From Planctomycetota bacterium (GTDB lineage Bacteria; Planctomycetota; Brocadiia; Brocadiales; Brocadiaceae): 64,000 bases of DNA. The stretch spans positions 36,764-100,763 of the forward strand of contig VGXV01000006.1 in the NCBI GenBank assembly GCA_016873165.1, given 5' to 3'. A program made the position numbers and the translations under genes. Each line of letters begins with the position of its first letter. Positions within the stretch are counted from its first letter, which is position 1. Below are positions 53,979-62,873 of the stretch, piece by piece. A model generated the notes under the pieces. It made no database searches. It was not told the origin of the DNA and saw nothing but the letters and a program-made list of their open reading frames with translations.

Positions 53979-54478
53979 CACGCTTCATCCTTTCGGTAGA
54001 CATTTCTTAATGTCGCAGGTTGTCTTCCATGAATCGGATAATCTTTCCGTAACGGATGCCCTTCAAAATCTTCCGGCATAAGTATCTTCCTCAGATCGGG
54101 GTGTCCCTGAAACCGAATGCCAAACATATCGTATGTTTCCCTTTCATGCCAGTTTGCCGTTCTCCAGATGTCAGTAACGGTTGAAACGGTTGGATTGCCT
54201 GCAGGAATGGGAACTTTCAGACGCACTCTGTGTTTTTTTCGTATTGAATACAGATGATACACTACCTCAAAAATACCCTCTGTTTCAACCTTATCAACAC
54301 CACACAAATCGGATAAATAACTACAATCAAGTTCTGTATTTTTCTTAAAAAATTCAGCTACCTGCGTAATTTGCTCTTTTTTTACAACAAAAGTCAATTC
54401 CCCGCGAAACTCATGATATCCTATTATTGCTTCGGGGAGACTGGATTTTATTAATGTAATAATCAAATCATTATTCAT
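53978..54478 (-). CDS. nuoC: NADH-quinone oxidoreductase subunit C
   Basis: The 30-kDa-type subunit ends in the signature ETYDMFGIRFQGHPDLRKIL, then DFEGHPLRKDYP. The ATG at 54478 is chosen because the alternative GTG at 54487 has no room for a ribosome-binding site after AAGAAG. It lies 21 bp after nuoB and is coupled to nuoD. Confidence 0.94.
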   Translation of the reverse strand: MNNDLIITLIKSSLPEAIIGYHEFRGELTFVVKKEQITQVAEFFKKNTELDCSYLSDLCGVDKVETEGIFEVVYHLYSIRKKHRVRLKVPIPAGNPTVSTVTDIWRTANWHERETYDMFGIRFQGHPDLRKILMPEDFEGHPLRKDYPIHGRQPATLRNVYRKDEA

Positions 54479-54499
54479 TCTGTACACTTCTTAGCATTT

Positions 54500-54967
54500 T
54501 TACAGCGATTCCTTTTGTATTTTCTTTTGTATTTCCATTATGGCATGTATCAATGCTTCTGGCCGCGGCGGACATCCCGGGAGATAAACATCCACCGGCA
54601 TTACTTGTTCCAGCCCCTGCACAACACTGTATGTGTTAAATATCCCCCCCGAAACCGCACAGGCTCCCATTGCAATAACCCACTTAGGTTCCGGCATTTG
54701 GTCATATATTTTCCTCGCCACTGAGGCCATTTTATAGGTAAGGGTACCCGCAACAATCATCAGGTCCGACTGCCGCGGCGAAAATCGAAAAACTTCGGCG
54801 CCAAAACGCGCAAGGTCATGGCGAGGCGCCACAACCGCCATCATCTCTATTGCACAACATGCCAAACCAAAAGGCATTGGCCATAGAGACGACTTCCTTG
54901 CCCAATTTACCATTGTTGTCAGGGTAGTCGTCAGAATATTATCTCCAAGATGACTCTCTATTCCCAT
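54500..54967 (-). CDS. nuoB: NADH-quinone oxidoreductase subunit B
   Basis: The subunit carries cluster N2: adjacent cysteines in [10 protein letters not shown] plus GACAVSGG and [13 protein letters not shown] start it at the ATG at 54967, where GGGGAGGG gives a good ribosome-binding site and the overlap with nuoA is only 10 bp; an ATG at 55003 would lie 46 bp inside nuoA. The product is 155 aa, shorter than E. coli (220). Confidence 0.95.
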   Translation of the reverse strand: MGIESHLGDNILTTTLTTMVNWARKSSLWPMPFGLACCAIEMMAVVAPRHDLARFGAEVFRFSPRQSDLMIVAGTLTYKMASVARKIYDQMPEPKWVIAMGACAVSGGIFNTYSVVQGLEQVMPVDVYLPGCPPRPEALIHAIMEIQKKIQKESL

Positions 54968-55311
54968 TCCAACCCTCCCCTTTTCCAAATGTAAAAATAA
55001 CAAATGAGCAATATACCTATAAAAATCAACATTTCAATAAATCCGAAAAGTTTTAATGACTTAAAGGCAACCGCCCATGGATACATAAATATCACCTCTA
55101 TATCAAACACAACAAAAAGCATTGCAATAAGGTAAAATTTTACGGAAAAACGTTCGTGTGCCGACCCTACCGGTTCAACACCGCATTCATACGGACTAAG
55201 TTTTTCCTTCGTTGGTTTTTTTCTGCCAAGGATTTCTGAAACCCCAACATTTGTAAGGGCAAAACCCAAAGCAATAAAAAACAAAATTAATATAGGCAGA
55301 TAATGTATCAT
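54958..55311 (-). CDS. nuoA: NADH-quinone oxidoreductase subunit A
   Basis: The 117-aa protein has three membrane helices. The conserved loop is [15 protein letters not shown], with the cysteine used in state-dependent labelling of complex I, followed by [20 protein letters not shown]. It is the first gene of the nuo locus and about 100 nt downstream of a sigma70-type promoter. Confidence 0.95.
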   Translation of the reverse strand: MIHYLPILILFFIALGFALTNVGVSEILGRKKPTKEKLSPYECGVEPVGSAHERFSVKFYLIAMLFVVFDIEVIFMYPWAVAFKSLKLFGFIEMLIFIGILLICYFYIWKRGGLEWE

Positions 55312-55421
55312 TTGACCGTGATTATAGAACTATTCATGAAAAAGTCAAAAAGTTTTACAGATTGACCACAAGAAATTGATATGTCTCTCCCCACCCCCAA
55401 TAAAGAAATGAAATGTTGCAT

Positions 55422-55450
55422 AGTATACTCCCACAATTTTAATTTATCAA
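55422..55450 (-). promoter_or_regulatory. Sigma70-type promoter of the nuo operon
   Basis: On the minus strand TTGATA (55450-55445) and TATACT (55427-55422) are 17 bp apart; transcription should start near 55414, about 100 nt before nuoA. The -35 and upstream DNA (55439-55492) recur almost exactly before the CBS-domain gene. The rest of the 55312-55675 gap shows no gene. Confidence 0.7.
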
Positions 55451-55492
55451 GAGCATAACCACAAAATAATTAAATTGTTTAATAATACTTAA
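55439..55492. repeat. 54-bp promoter-associated direct repeat, copy 1 (nuoA)
   Basis: The A+T-rich block includes the promoter -35 and the palindrome ATTAAATTGTTTAAT. It is 51/54 identical to 58530-58583, in the same orientation and at the same distance from a start codon. Confidence 0.8.
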
Positions 55493-55675
55493 TACCGAGA
55501 GATTTATAGAAGGAAATCAAGGGGGAAAAGGTAGAATGTGTTGGCCCATCTTTAATCAAAAGAAGAAAAAACATACTGACATGAGAAAAAGATTTGAGCT
55601 GCGCGCAAATTAAGAAATGTTCATATAGCAGAAATGAAATCGCCAATAACAAGTAGCAATTCGTATTGGAAACTC

Positions 55676-56494
55676 CTATTTGCTTGCATCTTTCAATAAA
55701 TCTTTGAATATTTCCAGGAGTTCTATCAGAGAATATTTCATTATTTCAAAATCTTGTAAAAACGCTTTTCCACGGTTAAGAGTAATTGACCGAATCTGGC
55801 TATAATATTGTATGGATTTTTCAGGATTATTCGGATCAAGAATATATTTCGATATATCAGCCAGACTATATATTTCTCTCTTGCCCTTTACATGTTTTTT
55901 CAGGCTTTCCGCGAATGCCTTTTCTTGTGCAATTTGCAATACCTTTTCATGGATATTTTTCCCAAGATGATAACGAAGGTTTGCATATCTTTCTAATCCA
56001 TTCCAGAGGAGAAAGTAAGCCATCTGAAGATGGAAAAACGTTTTATAATTCCTTTCTAACCTAATGTTATAGATTATCTCTTCAATTTCCTCAAGAGCCT
56101 CATTGAAGTAAGGATCCGGCTCTCCATCCCATTCGATGTACTCCTCCAGATCAGAATTGTCTTTGTCCGTCACTTTTCCAATAAGTGTGTTAGCTGACAC
56201 ATTGTTTGTGGCAATAACTTCTCCCCAGCAGTACACTTCATCCGGCTCTGCCTCAGTGATACGTTTATATGCTTCCGTTTCTTTTCCCTCAGTAAATTGA
56301 ATCAATACGCCTTTAGTTTTCGTCCCCTGACTTAAAACCAGCATGGGGATACCTTCCCTTGCTTTGAGCATGCCATCAACTTCCACATCACGTGTGCTTT
56401 TTACCATATCCCGAATGCGAAAATAGCACAATTGCTGGGGTTTAAAAATACCATAGGAGAAAAAAGGCAATTTCGTATTATGAGGCATCTTCAT
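55676..56494 (-). CDS. Gamma-glutamylcyclotransferase-like (AIG2/GGCT) protein with helical C-terminal domain
   Basis: The 272-aa protein has an N-terminal GGCT/AIG2-like fold (about 8-125): LPFFSYGIFKPQQLCYFRIR resembles the family's FxYGTLxxG loop, and GVLIQFTEGK and VYCWGEV are later strands. Residues 130-272 are mainly helical (FHLQMAYFLLWNGLERYANL) and recall HEPN-like bundles, but no clear Rx4-6H RNase motif is seen. The enzymatic glutamate of true GGCT enzymes is not obvious. It ends the minus-strand set that begins with the CBS gene. Function unknown; a nucleic-acid-linked or defence role would be speculation. Confidence 0.6.
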   Translation of the reverse strand: MKMPHNTKLPFFSYGIFKPQQLCYFRIRDMVKSTRDVEVDGMLKAREGIPMLVLSQGTKTKGVLIQFTEGKETEAYKRITEAEPDEVYCWGEVIATNNVSANTLIGKVTDKDNSDLEEYIEWDGEPDPYFNEALEEIEEIIYNIRLERNYKTFFHLQMAYFLLWNGLERYANLRYHLGKNIHEKVLQIAQEKAFAESLKKHVKGKREIYSLADISKYILDPNNPEKSIQYYSQIRSITLNRGKAFLQDFEIMKYSLIELLEIFKDLLKDASK

Positions 56495-56535
56495 TTCTTA
56501 ACTAAAACTCCATTGAAAAATTACGGTTCTGATAA

Positions 56536-57891
56536 TTAAAACTGACTCAAAAAGACAGGCAGGATATAATACCGAAACCAAATGTATACTGTAGAAATAA
56601 ACAACGTCAGGATGGTAAAAGGTATTGAATAAATCATATATTTTTTAAAGGTTATTGGAAATCCTGCCTTTTTTGAAAGACCAATAGTAATCACATTTGC
56701 TGATGCCCCGATGGGCGTTCCATTCCCTCCGAGACATGCGCCAAGCGCCAGAGACCACCAGACAGGCATGAGTGTCGGATGCTGGAGAATTCCTGCATTC
56801 GATGATTCTGCCGGTAAGACGGCATACGCCGTATCTCTCACCAGAGGTATCATACTTGCCACAAACGGAATATTATCTACCACCGCAGAGCAGATAGCAG
56901 AAAACCACAACGTTGTTATTGACGTCACAAACATATTATCAGCAGTTGGATTTGTTATTGCTATCATTCCTTCAGATAGTTTTGTGATGAGACCAACCTT
57001 TATAACCCCGCCTACGAGGATAAACAAACCAATAAAGAAAAAGATGGTTGGCCACTCGATTTCTTTTAAAACCTCATGCGGGTCTTCTTTGGATAATATG
57101 AGTAATATAGCGGATCCGAGTATGGCTATAGTCGCCGGTTCATGATGAAGTACTCCGTGAAAAACAAAGCCAAGAATAACTATTCCGAGGACAATGAAAG
57201 ACTTAATTAACAGCGGAAAATTTTTCAACAATACCCGTTCATCCATATTCATGATTCTTTTTTTTACTTCTTCTTTGACATGCATCTTTTTGCCAAAAAA
57301 AAATTTTGTCGCCAGCAGAAAGAAGGGAAAAATAAAAAGAACCGCCGGTGTTAAATGGTAAATAAAATCCATAAAAGTGAGTTTTATCTTGCTTGCGATC
57401 ATAATATTGGGGGGATCGCCAATGAGTGTTGCCGTTCCGCCAATGTTGGCTGCCATAACCTCTGTAATCAAAAACGGAAACGGATCAATATTGAGTTCAT
57501 CGGCAATAAAAAGTGTGACAGGCACAAGAAGCAATACAGTGGTTACATTATCGAGAAATGCTGAAAAGATCGCAGTTATACAGGCAAATAAAATCAAAAT
57601 TAAGAATGGTTTGCCTTTCGCCAGTTTTGCGCATTTTATTGCCAGATATTGAAATATGCCTGTCTTGCTGAGCACATGAACGATGATCATCATGCCTATA
57701 AGGAGAAAAATAACGTTATAATCCACCGCATATTTTTCATTATAAAATGCCTCATGATGACTTACAATCTTTAAAAACATCATAAGACCTGCGCCAATCA
57801 ATGCAACTTTTGTTTTATCAAGTTTTTCAGAAACTATTAATCCGTAACAAACAATAAATATACCCGTGGCGATCCAAAAAACCATACTCAC
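56536..57891 (-). CDS. ArsB/NhaD-superfamily ion transporter (SLC13/CitM-like)
   Basis: The 451-aa protein has about 11 hydrophobic segments. Family signatures are AFLDNVTTVLLLVPVT, EVMAANIGGTATLIGDPPNI and, in the second half, VDNIPFVASMIPL and GACLGGNGTPIGASANVITI, the inverted-repeat hairpins of the ion-transporter superfamily. Members move Na+/H+, arsenite or dicarboxylates; the DNVTT and GDPPN motifs favour the ArsB/NhaD branch. It is 68 bp downstream of a CBS-domain gene on the same strand, a likely regulatory partner. Confidence 0.88.
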   Translation of the reverse strand: MSMVFWIATGIFIVCYGLIVSEKLDKTKVALIGAGLMMFLKIVSHHEAFYNEKYAVDYNVIFLLIGMMIIVHVLSKTGIFQYLAIKCAKLAKGKPFLILILFACITAIFSAFLDNVTTVLLLVPVTLFIADELNIDPFPFLITEVMAANIGGTATLIGDPPNIMIASKIKLTFMDFIYHLTPAVLFIFPFFLLATKFFFGKKMHVKEEVKKRIMNMDERVLLKNFPLLIKSFIVLGIVILGFVFHGVLHHEPATIAILGSAILLILSKEDPHEVLKEIEWPTIFFFIGLFILVGGVIKVGLITKLSEGMIAITNPTADNMFVTSITTLWFSAICSAVVDNIPFVASMIPLVRDTAYAVLPAESSNAGILQHPTLMPVWWSLALGACLGGNGTPIGASANVITIGLSKKAGFPITFKKYMIYSIPFTILTLFISTVYIWFRYYILPVFLSQF

Positions 57892-57959
57892 AGTTCCTTT
57901 ACAAAGAAAATTGTGCTCCCGAAATTAATGATATATAAAAATTCAATAACTCATTCATA

Positions 57960-58409
57960 TTATTTTTCTGATAGCGTCTTCGTTATTTGTTTTATCAATG
58001 CCAGGCGTGATAAAAATCCTATTAATTTGCCGTTTCTTAAAACCGGCAGGGTATGTATTCTATGAATTACCATAAGTGCAGCAGCTTTTATTATCGTATC
58101 GTTCTCATCTACCGTATATAGACTTTTTTGCATAATTTCTTCTATTGATACACTTCTTTTTTCTTTACATTTATCTTCAAAGTAATTTTCATCAATTACT
58201 GAAATAAGAGATTCATCTTCATTGACATATTTGGGTACCAGAACTTTTACTATGTCCCCCTCGGTCACAATGCCCTTCAATCTATCCGCACCATCAACAA
58301 CAAAAATAACATGCGATTTTTCTTCATCTAACACTTTTATGAGGTGTTCAAATGTATCCGAAACACGAACAATCTTAGGTGATGAATTCATGATATCTTT
58401 TATTCTCAT
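57960..58409 (-). CDS. Two-CBS-domain regulatory protein
   Basis: The 149-aa protein is a single Bateman module: CBS1 about 1-62 (IMNSSPKIVRVSDTFEHLIK, GIVTEGDIVKVL) and CBS2 about 88-145 (IMQKSLYTVDENDTIIKAAA, GFLSRLALIKQI). Such modules bind adenine nucleotides and sense energy charge. It is the first gene of a unit with the transporter, under a promoter nearly identical to that of nuo, so both may answer to the same signal. Confidence 0.9.
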   Translation of the reverse strand: MRIKDIMNSSPKIVRVSDTFEHLIKVLDEEKSHVIFVVDGADRLKGIVTEGDIVKVLVPKYVNEDESLISVIDENYFEDKCKEKRSVSIEEIMQKSLYTVDENDTIIKAAALMVIHRIHTLPVLRNGKLIGFLSRLALIKQITKTLSEK

Positions 58410-58512
58410 AATTCAATACTCTTTCACTGACGGACTATCAAATGCCTTAATTATGGTTTTACTAAAGTAAATTGAAGAGGATAATACTCTCCACAACAAA
58501 GAAATGAATAAT

Positions 58513-58541
58513 ACTATACTCATCTAAAATTAATTTATCAA
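58513..58541 (-). promoter_or_regulatory. Sigma70-type promoter of the CBS-transporter unit
   Basis: On the minus strand TTGATA (58541-58536) and TATAGT (58518-58513) are 17 bp apart, about 95 nt before the CBS start. The -35 and upstream block match the nuoA promoter. The rest of the 285-bp gap to the next gene shows nothing else. Confidence 0.68.
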
Positions 58542-58583
58542 GCGCATAAATACAAAATAATTAAATTGTTTAATAATACTTAA
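58530..58583. repeat. 54-bp promoter-associated direct repeat, copy 2 (CBS gene)
   Basis: 51/54 identical to 55439-55492, including the ATTAAATTGTTTAAT palindrome upstream of the -35. It starts 121 bp from the CBS ATG, versus 128 bp in the nuoA case. Confidence 0.8.
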
Positions 58584-58694
58584 ATCTATAGAGCTTTTAA
58601 AAAATTCCAGAAGAAAACCCATTTCATAGATTAGTCCTTGCACGCCTGTAAATCATTGTTGCCAAATGAATGCTCATCTTAAATTATTATATAG

Positions 58695-60779
58695 CTATTT
58701 CACCTTGTAAACTAAAGCGGTTCCTTCAAGGGCCTCTTCTTTTTTAAAACTGTAATGAACTCTTTCAACGAATGGGGAATTTTGATATATATCATGGAAA
58801 TGATATGATAATAAAGCAGATATAAAAATATGGGTAATTCCGTTATCTTTCATAATCTTATAAGATTCTGGTTCTCCAATAGAATACGCCGCCGTTTGAA
58901 GAGCTTTCACCTTTTCGCGTATGTTTGTGTTTCTAAATCTGAACAAACTACTCATCTGATAGTTTCGAAACAGAATTGATTTTCTCTCGGAAATAATTGG
59001 CACCCAATAAGAAGTAACATAATCCGGACAAAAATTATTTTTATCAAAAGGAGCATAAATTACTGTGTTTTCACATTGGGTATTATTCTTTATCCACTCT
59101 AATGCCTCATAATCTCTCACTTTTACGAACTGTGTATATTGAATCGCTTTTTTTATTTCATATCCGACAAATGAAACGGCTATAATTATAAAAAAAATAC
59201 TAAAATATTTTTTTATAGAACTGATCTTGCAATATTTGCCAAAGTGTTTATAAAAAAAATTTACCACTATTCCCATTATAACTGGCCAAACAATAACCCC
59301 TCCGTACCAAACGGTATGAAAGCTATCAGGATACCAAAGTGGTGATTTGTAAGTATACCATCGATTTTGCCCAATAAGTTCAAGCTTAAACCCTGATGGA
59401 GAAAATATCTGAAATAATCTCCAGTACTCAATTGTAAAGAGAACGACAAAAAAATATGTCCATAAATAAACATTGATCGTTTTTCTTTTTAGCAATAGCA
59501 ATATAATACCCCCAAACAGAAAAAAAGGAACAATATAACCATTGCAGTCGGCCAAACCACCTATTACTGTCGGTGCACACATATCATGCAATTTATTTGT
59601 CATGACTGTATCAACAGAAAGTATTTTTCCCCCTATCCTTAAATAATACGGTAATACCATAATTAAAATAATGCTTAGTATTACCAGTAAATTACCATAA
59701 TCCTTTTTGCGATGTATGTCTTTCGAAAGTAAAAGCGTCACAAAGAAAAACGAAAAAGGCAAAATGTTATAGAAAAATATCTCAGGATGTGATAATGCGC
59801 AAAAAGAAATAGAAAACCCCGCGAAAAGAGCATAGAGTACTTTTTTCTTTTCCATCGCATACATCAGAAAAACAATAAACATCGCTCCATAGTAAAAAGC
59901 CATGTTTTCCGTGGGATTATCATTAAAACAGGAAACATATGCACGCGTTAACGTAAATATTCCGGCAAGGAATAAGATTATCTCATTTTTTACCACAAAC
60001 CGTGCAAGATAATAAACCCCCATACAAAAAAACGCCCCGGTAATAACCGATACCGCCATAAATTCTTTTATAAGGATGCCATTCTTTAATTTTGTAACAA
60101 CCGCTATCACCGTATGAAAAAGATGACCGGATATTAACTCCAGGCGTGTTTGATCAAGGTATGGTTTTACAAACGGATACGAACCCTCTTTCAAAATCAT
60201 AAGTGTATTAAAACTATCCGATTGGCAATCCACATCACCGGGCACATAGTTATTTATTAATTGGAGTGAAAGCGCTATGAATGCAAACAATAACACTGCA
60301 AGAGGGGACAAAAATTCTTCTACATCCTTTTTAAAGATATCCCGATTCAGATAACTCCTTAATTCCATCTGTTTCCTGTACAGAAGAAGACCCGCTATAA
60401 CCGATATTACACCAATATATAAGTATGGTTGAAGTGGACATCCTACAAGCAGCATGATTGACCAGGAACCTCCCACAAACCCATACCCCAAACACAGGCC
60501 AAAAGACAACAGAAAATAAGGAGATTTATTTTTGAAAATATGGAGTGTTATTCCTAAACCGGGAGGCAGTGAAATGAAAATGAGAAGAAAAAATGTGATG
60601 AGAAATGTTTGGCCATTCCTCGTTGAATCAAAGACACATTTCCATAGAATAAATAGTAGTTCGATACAACAGACAATTATAAAAAAGTTTTTAGTAGTTA
60701 AGCGGGATGATTTTTCACAATAATCATCTCTATCCCTTTGCACCCTTTTCTTGTTTTTCATAATTTTTTCATTGTCCAT
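58695..60779 (-). CDS. Large polytopic membrane protein, GT-C glycosyltransferase-like
   Basis: The 694-aa protein has a basic cytoplasmic start, about 13 hydrophobic segments between 30 and 560, and a soluble C-terminal part (about 570-694). A periplasmic loop after the fifth or so segment has NNYVPGDVDCQSDSFNTLM with closely spaced acidic residues, which is how GT-C enzymes (PMT/ArnT/STT3 class) place their catalytic Asp. The family assignment is by layout only. It neighbours a sulfotransferase and sugar genes, so transfer of lipid-linked sugars at the periplasmic face is plausible. An O-antigen-polymerase-like role is the alternative. Confidence 0.6.
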   Translation of the reverse strand: MDNEKIMKNKKRVQRDRDDYCEKSSRLTTKNFFIIVCCIELLFILWKCVFDSTRNGQTFLITFFLLIFISLPPGLGITLHIFKNKSPYFLLSFGLCLGYGFVGGSWSIMLLVGCPLQPYLYIGVISVIAGLLLYRKQMELRSYLNRDIFKKDVEEFLSPLAVLLFAFIALSLQLINNYVPGDVDCQSDSFNTLMILKEGSYPFVKPYLDQTRLELISGHLFHTVIAVVTKLKNGILIKEFMAVSVITGAFFCMGVYYLARFVVKNEIILFLAGIFTLTRAYVSCFNDNPTENMAFYYGAMFIVFLMYAMEKKKVLYALFAGFSISFCALSHPEIFFYNILPFSFFFVTLLLSKDIHRKKDYGNLLVILSIILIMVLPYYLRIGGKILSVDTVMTNKLHDMCAPTVIGGLADCNGYIVPFFLFGGIILLLLKRKTINVYLWTYFFVVLFTIEYWRLFQIFSPSGFKLELIGQNRWYTYKSPLWYPDSFHTVWYGGVIVWPVIMGIVVNFFYKHFGKYCKISSIKKYFSIFFIIIAVSFVGYEIKKAIQYTQFVKVRDYEALEWIKNNTQCENTVIYAPFDKNNFCPDYVTSYWVPIISERKSILFRNYQMSSLFRFRNTNIREKVKALQTAAYSIGEPESYKIMKDNGITHIFISALLSYHFHDIYQNSPFVERVHYSFKKEEALEGTALVYKVK

Positions 60780-60848
60780 CTGTGCGTAAAACCTTGCTTG
60801 GTTTAAAGGAAAAAGGCATTTCCAATCGATACAAGGATAACCAATTAA

Positions 60849-61703
60849 TTAACTCTCATAAGAATATCCATTAAGAAACGAAAACTCATTGATACTGTTT
60901 TGTACCATATCTATTAATTCACTATTCCAATCGATATCAAAACGGCTTTTATGTGGAGTCTTATATACTATTTTGGCACAATCTTTGAGATAATCTTCAT
61001 ATGGTTCAACACCTAAAAATTGGCAAAGGGTTTTTAAAGAGTCTATCGGATTATCAATCAATAATTCATGACGTAACTCAAATATATCAGCTTTTTCCAC
61101 CTGTTTCTTTATAGAGGCAACAATCTCACAGAGAGAAAAATAGTATTCTATGCATTCCTTAAGATTTGAATTCAGGTTGCGTATTTGGGCCTTTTTGTAT
61201 ATTGTGCTGATGGTATCGTAGGGATTTCTTATAATATGAATAAATCGCAATCTTGTACGAACGGTTTTCCTTAATTGAGAAAGCAGCCAGGGACGTTTTC
61301 GCAATCTCAGTACAGCTCCTTCCCCATGTTTGTCTCCTATTACTTTTAGTATTTTATGTTTGCCGTTCCATTGACGCGGAACAATATTCAAATACCCCCC
61401 CTTTGCTTTATTGTGTTTTGCATAGAATTGTGAATTGTTTAACAACAAATAAAATATCTGTTTTTTTGAATACTTTGCGAGAATATATTTAAGTGTCCCT
61501 AATTCATGGGCAATAATTACATTTGGATGGGCATCAAGCAATGCGCCAATTAAACTATGTCCACTCCGGGGATAACCAATAAACATGCAATATGTTTCTA
61601 TATTATTAAATAAGCTGCTATTTTTAAATCCTCCATACAATGATGGGAAATAATTCTTTATTAGATCGAATATGTTTGCAATATTTTTAATTGTTTCTTT
61701 CAT
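60849..61703 (-). CDS. Sulfotransferase family protein
   Basis: The 284-aa protein has the two PAPS-binding signatures: the 5'-phosphosulfate loop GYPRSGHSLIGALLDAHP (43-60) and the 3'-phosphate region FIHIIRNPYDTISTIYKKA. The position of the usual KxSG lysine is taken by Arg48 (PRSGHS), normal for this subfamily. It would transfer sulfate from PAPS to a carbohydrate hydroxyl. It has no membrane anchor. It lies 69 bp upstream of the GT-C-like gene on the same strand, supporting sulfation of the same glycan. Confidence 0.85.
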   Translation of the reverse strand: MKETIKNIANIFDLIKNYFPSLYGGFKNSSLFNNIETYCMFIGYPRSGHSLIGALLDAHPNVIIAHELGTLKYILAKYSKKQIFYLLLNNSQFYAKHNKAKGGYLNIVPRQWNGKHKILKVIGDKHGEGAVLRLRKRPWLLSQLRKTVRTRLRFIHIIRNPYDTISTIYKKAQIRNLNSNLKECIEYYFSLCEIVASIKKQVEKADIFELRHELLIDNPIDSLKTLCQFLGVEPYEDYLKDCAKIVYKTPHKSRFDIDWNSELIDMVQNSINEFSFLNGYSYES

Positions 61704-61724
61704 CCAAGAATTTCCATTTCATTA

Positions 61725-61916
61725 TCATCTTAACCAACACCTCAAATCACGATTAATTAATGTTTGAAGTTTTGTAATATCCTCCCAATGGTATTTGATT
61801 AGTTCTGCACGATATTCTCCATGTATATTGTCTTTTTTTAACAGTATCCTACCCATTTTACCGACATATGATATTTTCAGATTAAAAAGAAAATGACTGA
61901 AATTATGTTTCAGCAA
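61725..61916 (-). pseudogene. Possible C-terminal remnant of a second sulfotransferase-like gene
   Basis: The 63-codon frame ends EYRAELIKYHWEDITKLQTL then INRDLRCWLR, which reads like the terminal helix of a carbohydrate sulfotransferase-type protein. The start at 61916 has no ribosome-binding site, and the rest of such a protein is missing. It lies 21 bp before the complete sulfotransferase. The family link is from memory of similar C-termini and is weak. Confidence 0.3.
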
Positions 61917-62024
61917 ATAATATTTTTACCACTACGCACAATTACTCAAAATATTTATTTGTTTAACATAATTCACCCTAACACAACAAAATTCATCTGC
62001 CTTATCACACATAAATCACAGTTA

Positions 62025-62870
62025 TTACACAAAACGAGGTAATCCTATCATATTTCTCGCTTCACCCGGCGTACAAATTTCACGCCCCGCTACATGCGCA
62101 AGTTTCACCAGACGTTCAACCAATTCCAGATTTGTTGCCAATTGTTTTTTTTCAATATCCAGGTATAAATTATCTTCCAGTCCAACCCGTACATGGCCAC
62201 CCATAGTAATAGACATTGCGTTAACATAAAATTGAAACCGTCCGATACCCGCTCCCGCCCAGACAGAATTTAAAGGTAAAGAATTTACCAAGGTCGCAAG
62301 ATGAAAAGGAGAAGCGCTTATTGTCCCCAACGAACCAAGCAGGAAATTACAATACAACGGTTTTTGCAAAATCTTTTTTTCTATAAGATATTTAGCATAA
62401 TCAATCATTCCAAGATCAAAGATTTCCAGTTCAGGAGCGATCCCGTTTTGATACATTTTTTCTGCCAAGCGGCGTATAATATCCGGCTCATTCATAGATA
62501 CTTGCCCGGGAAAGTTAAAAGATCCAAGAGTTAAAGATGCCATATCAGGTTTTGTTTTCCCATTTAAATCAAGCACTTCAGAACGTTGTTCAAATAATTT
62601 AAAAACGCGCCCGCTGGTTGATACACAAATTATCGCATCCGGACATTTCTCTCTCACCTTTGCAATAATTTTGGCGTAACGGGCAGAATGGAAATCAGGT
62701 TTTCCATTTTCATCCCGCGCATGTATATGAAATACAGATGCGCCCGCACAATAACAACGATAACAATCCGTTACAATTTCATCAATGGCGACGGGAAGGT
62801 TCGGATTATCATTCTGATTATGAACCGTACCAGTAAGCGCCACATTTATAATAAGTTTGTCCAATTTCAT
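62025..62870 (-). CDS. BKACE family (DUF849) beta-keto acid cleavage enzyme
   Basis: The 281-aa TIM-barrel protein matches the BKACE/DUF849 family, which condenses a beta-keto acid with acetyl-CoA and splits it to acetoacetate and a CoA ester (Kce type). The zinc-binding HIHARD is at 48-53, STSGR follows, and GGHVRVGLEDN supplies the later His and Glu. It begins 3 bp after the NeuD-like gene, clearly in one unit with a sugar acyltransferase, an unusual place for this family. It could supply an unusual acyl-CoA for the acyltransferase; that is inference. Confidence 0.85.
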   Translation of the reverse strand: MKLDKLIINVALTGTVHNQNDNPNLPVAIDEIVTDCYRCYCAGASVFHIHARDENGKPDFHSARYAKIIAKVREKCPDAIICVSTSGRVFKLFEQRSEVLDLNGKTKPDMASLTLGSFNFPGQVSMNEPDIIRRLAEKMYQNGIAPELEIFDLGMIDYAKYLIEKKILQKPLYCNFLLGSLGTISASPFHLATLVNSLPLNSVWAGAGIGRFQFYVNAMSITMGGHVRVGLEDNLYLDIEKKQLATNLELVERLVKLAHVAGREICTPGEARNMIGLPRFV

Positions 62871-62873
62871 GCA

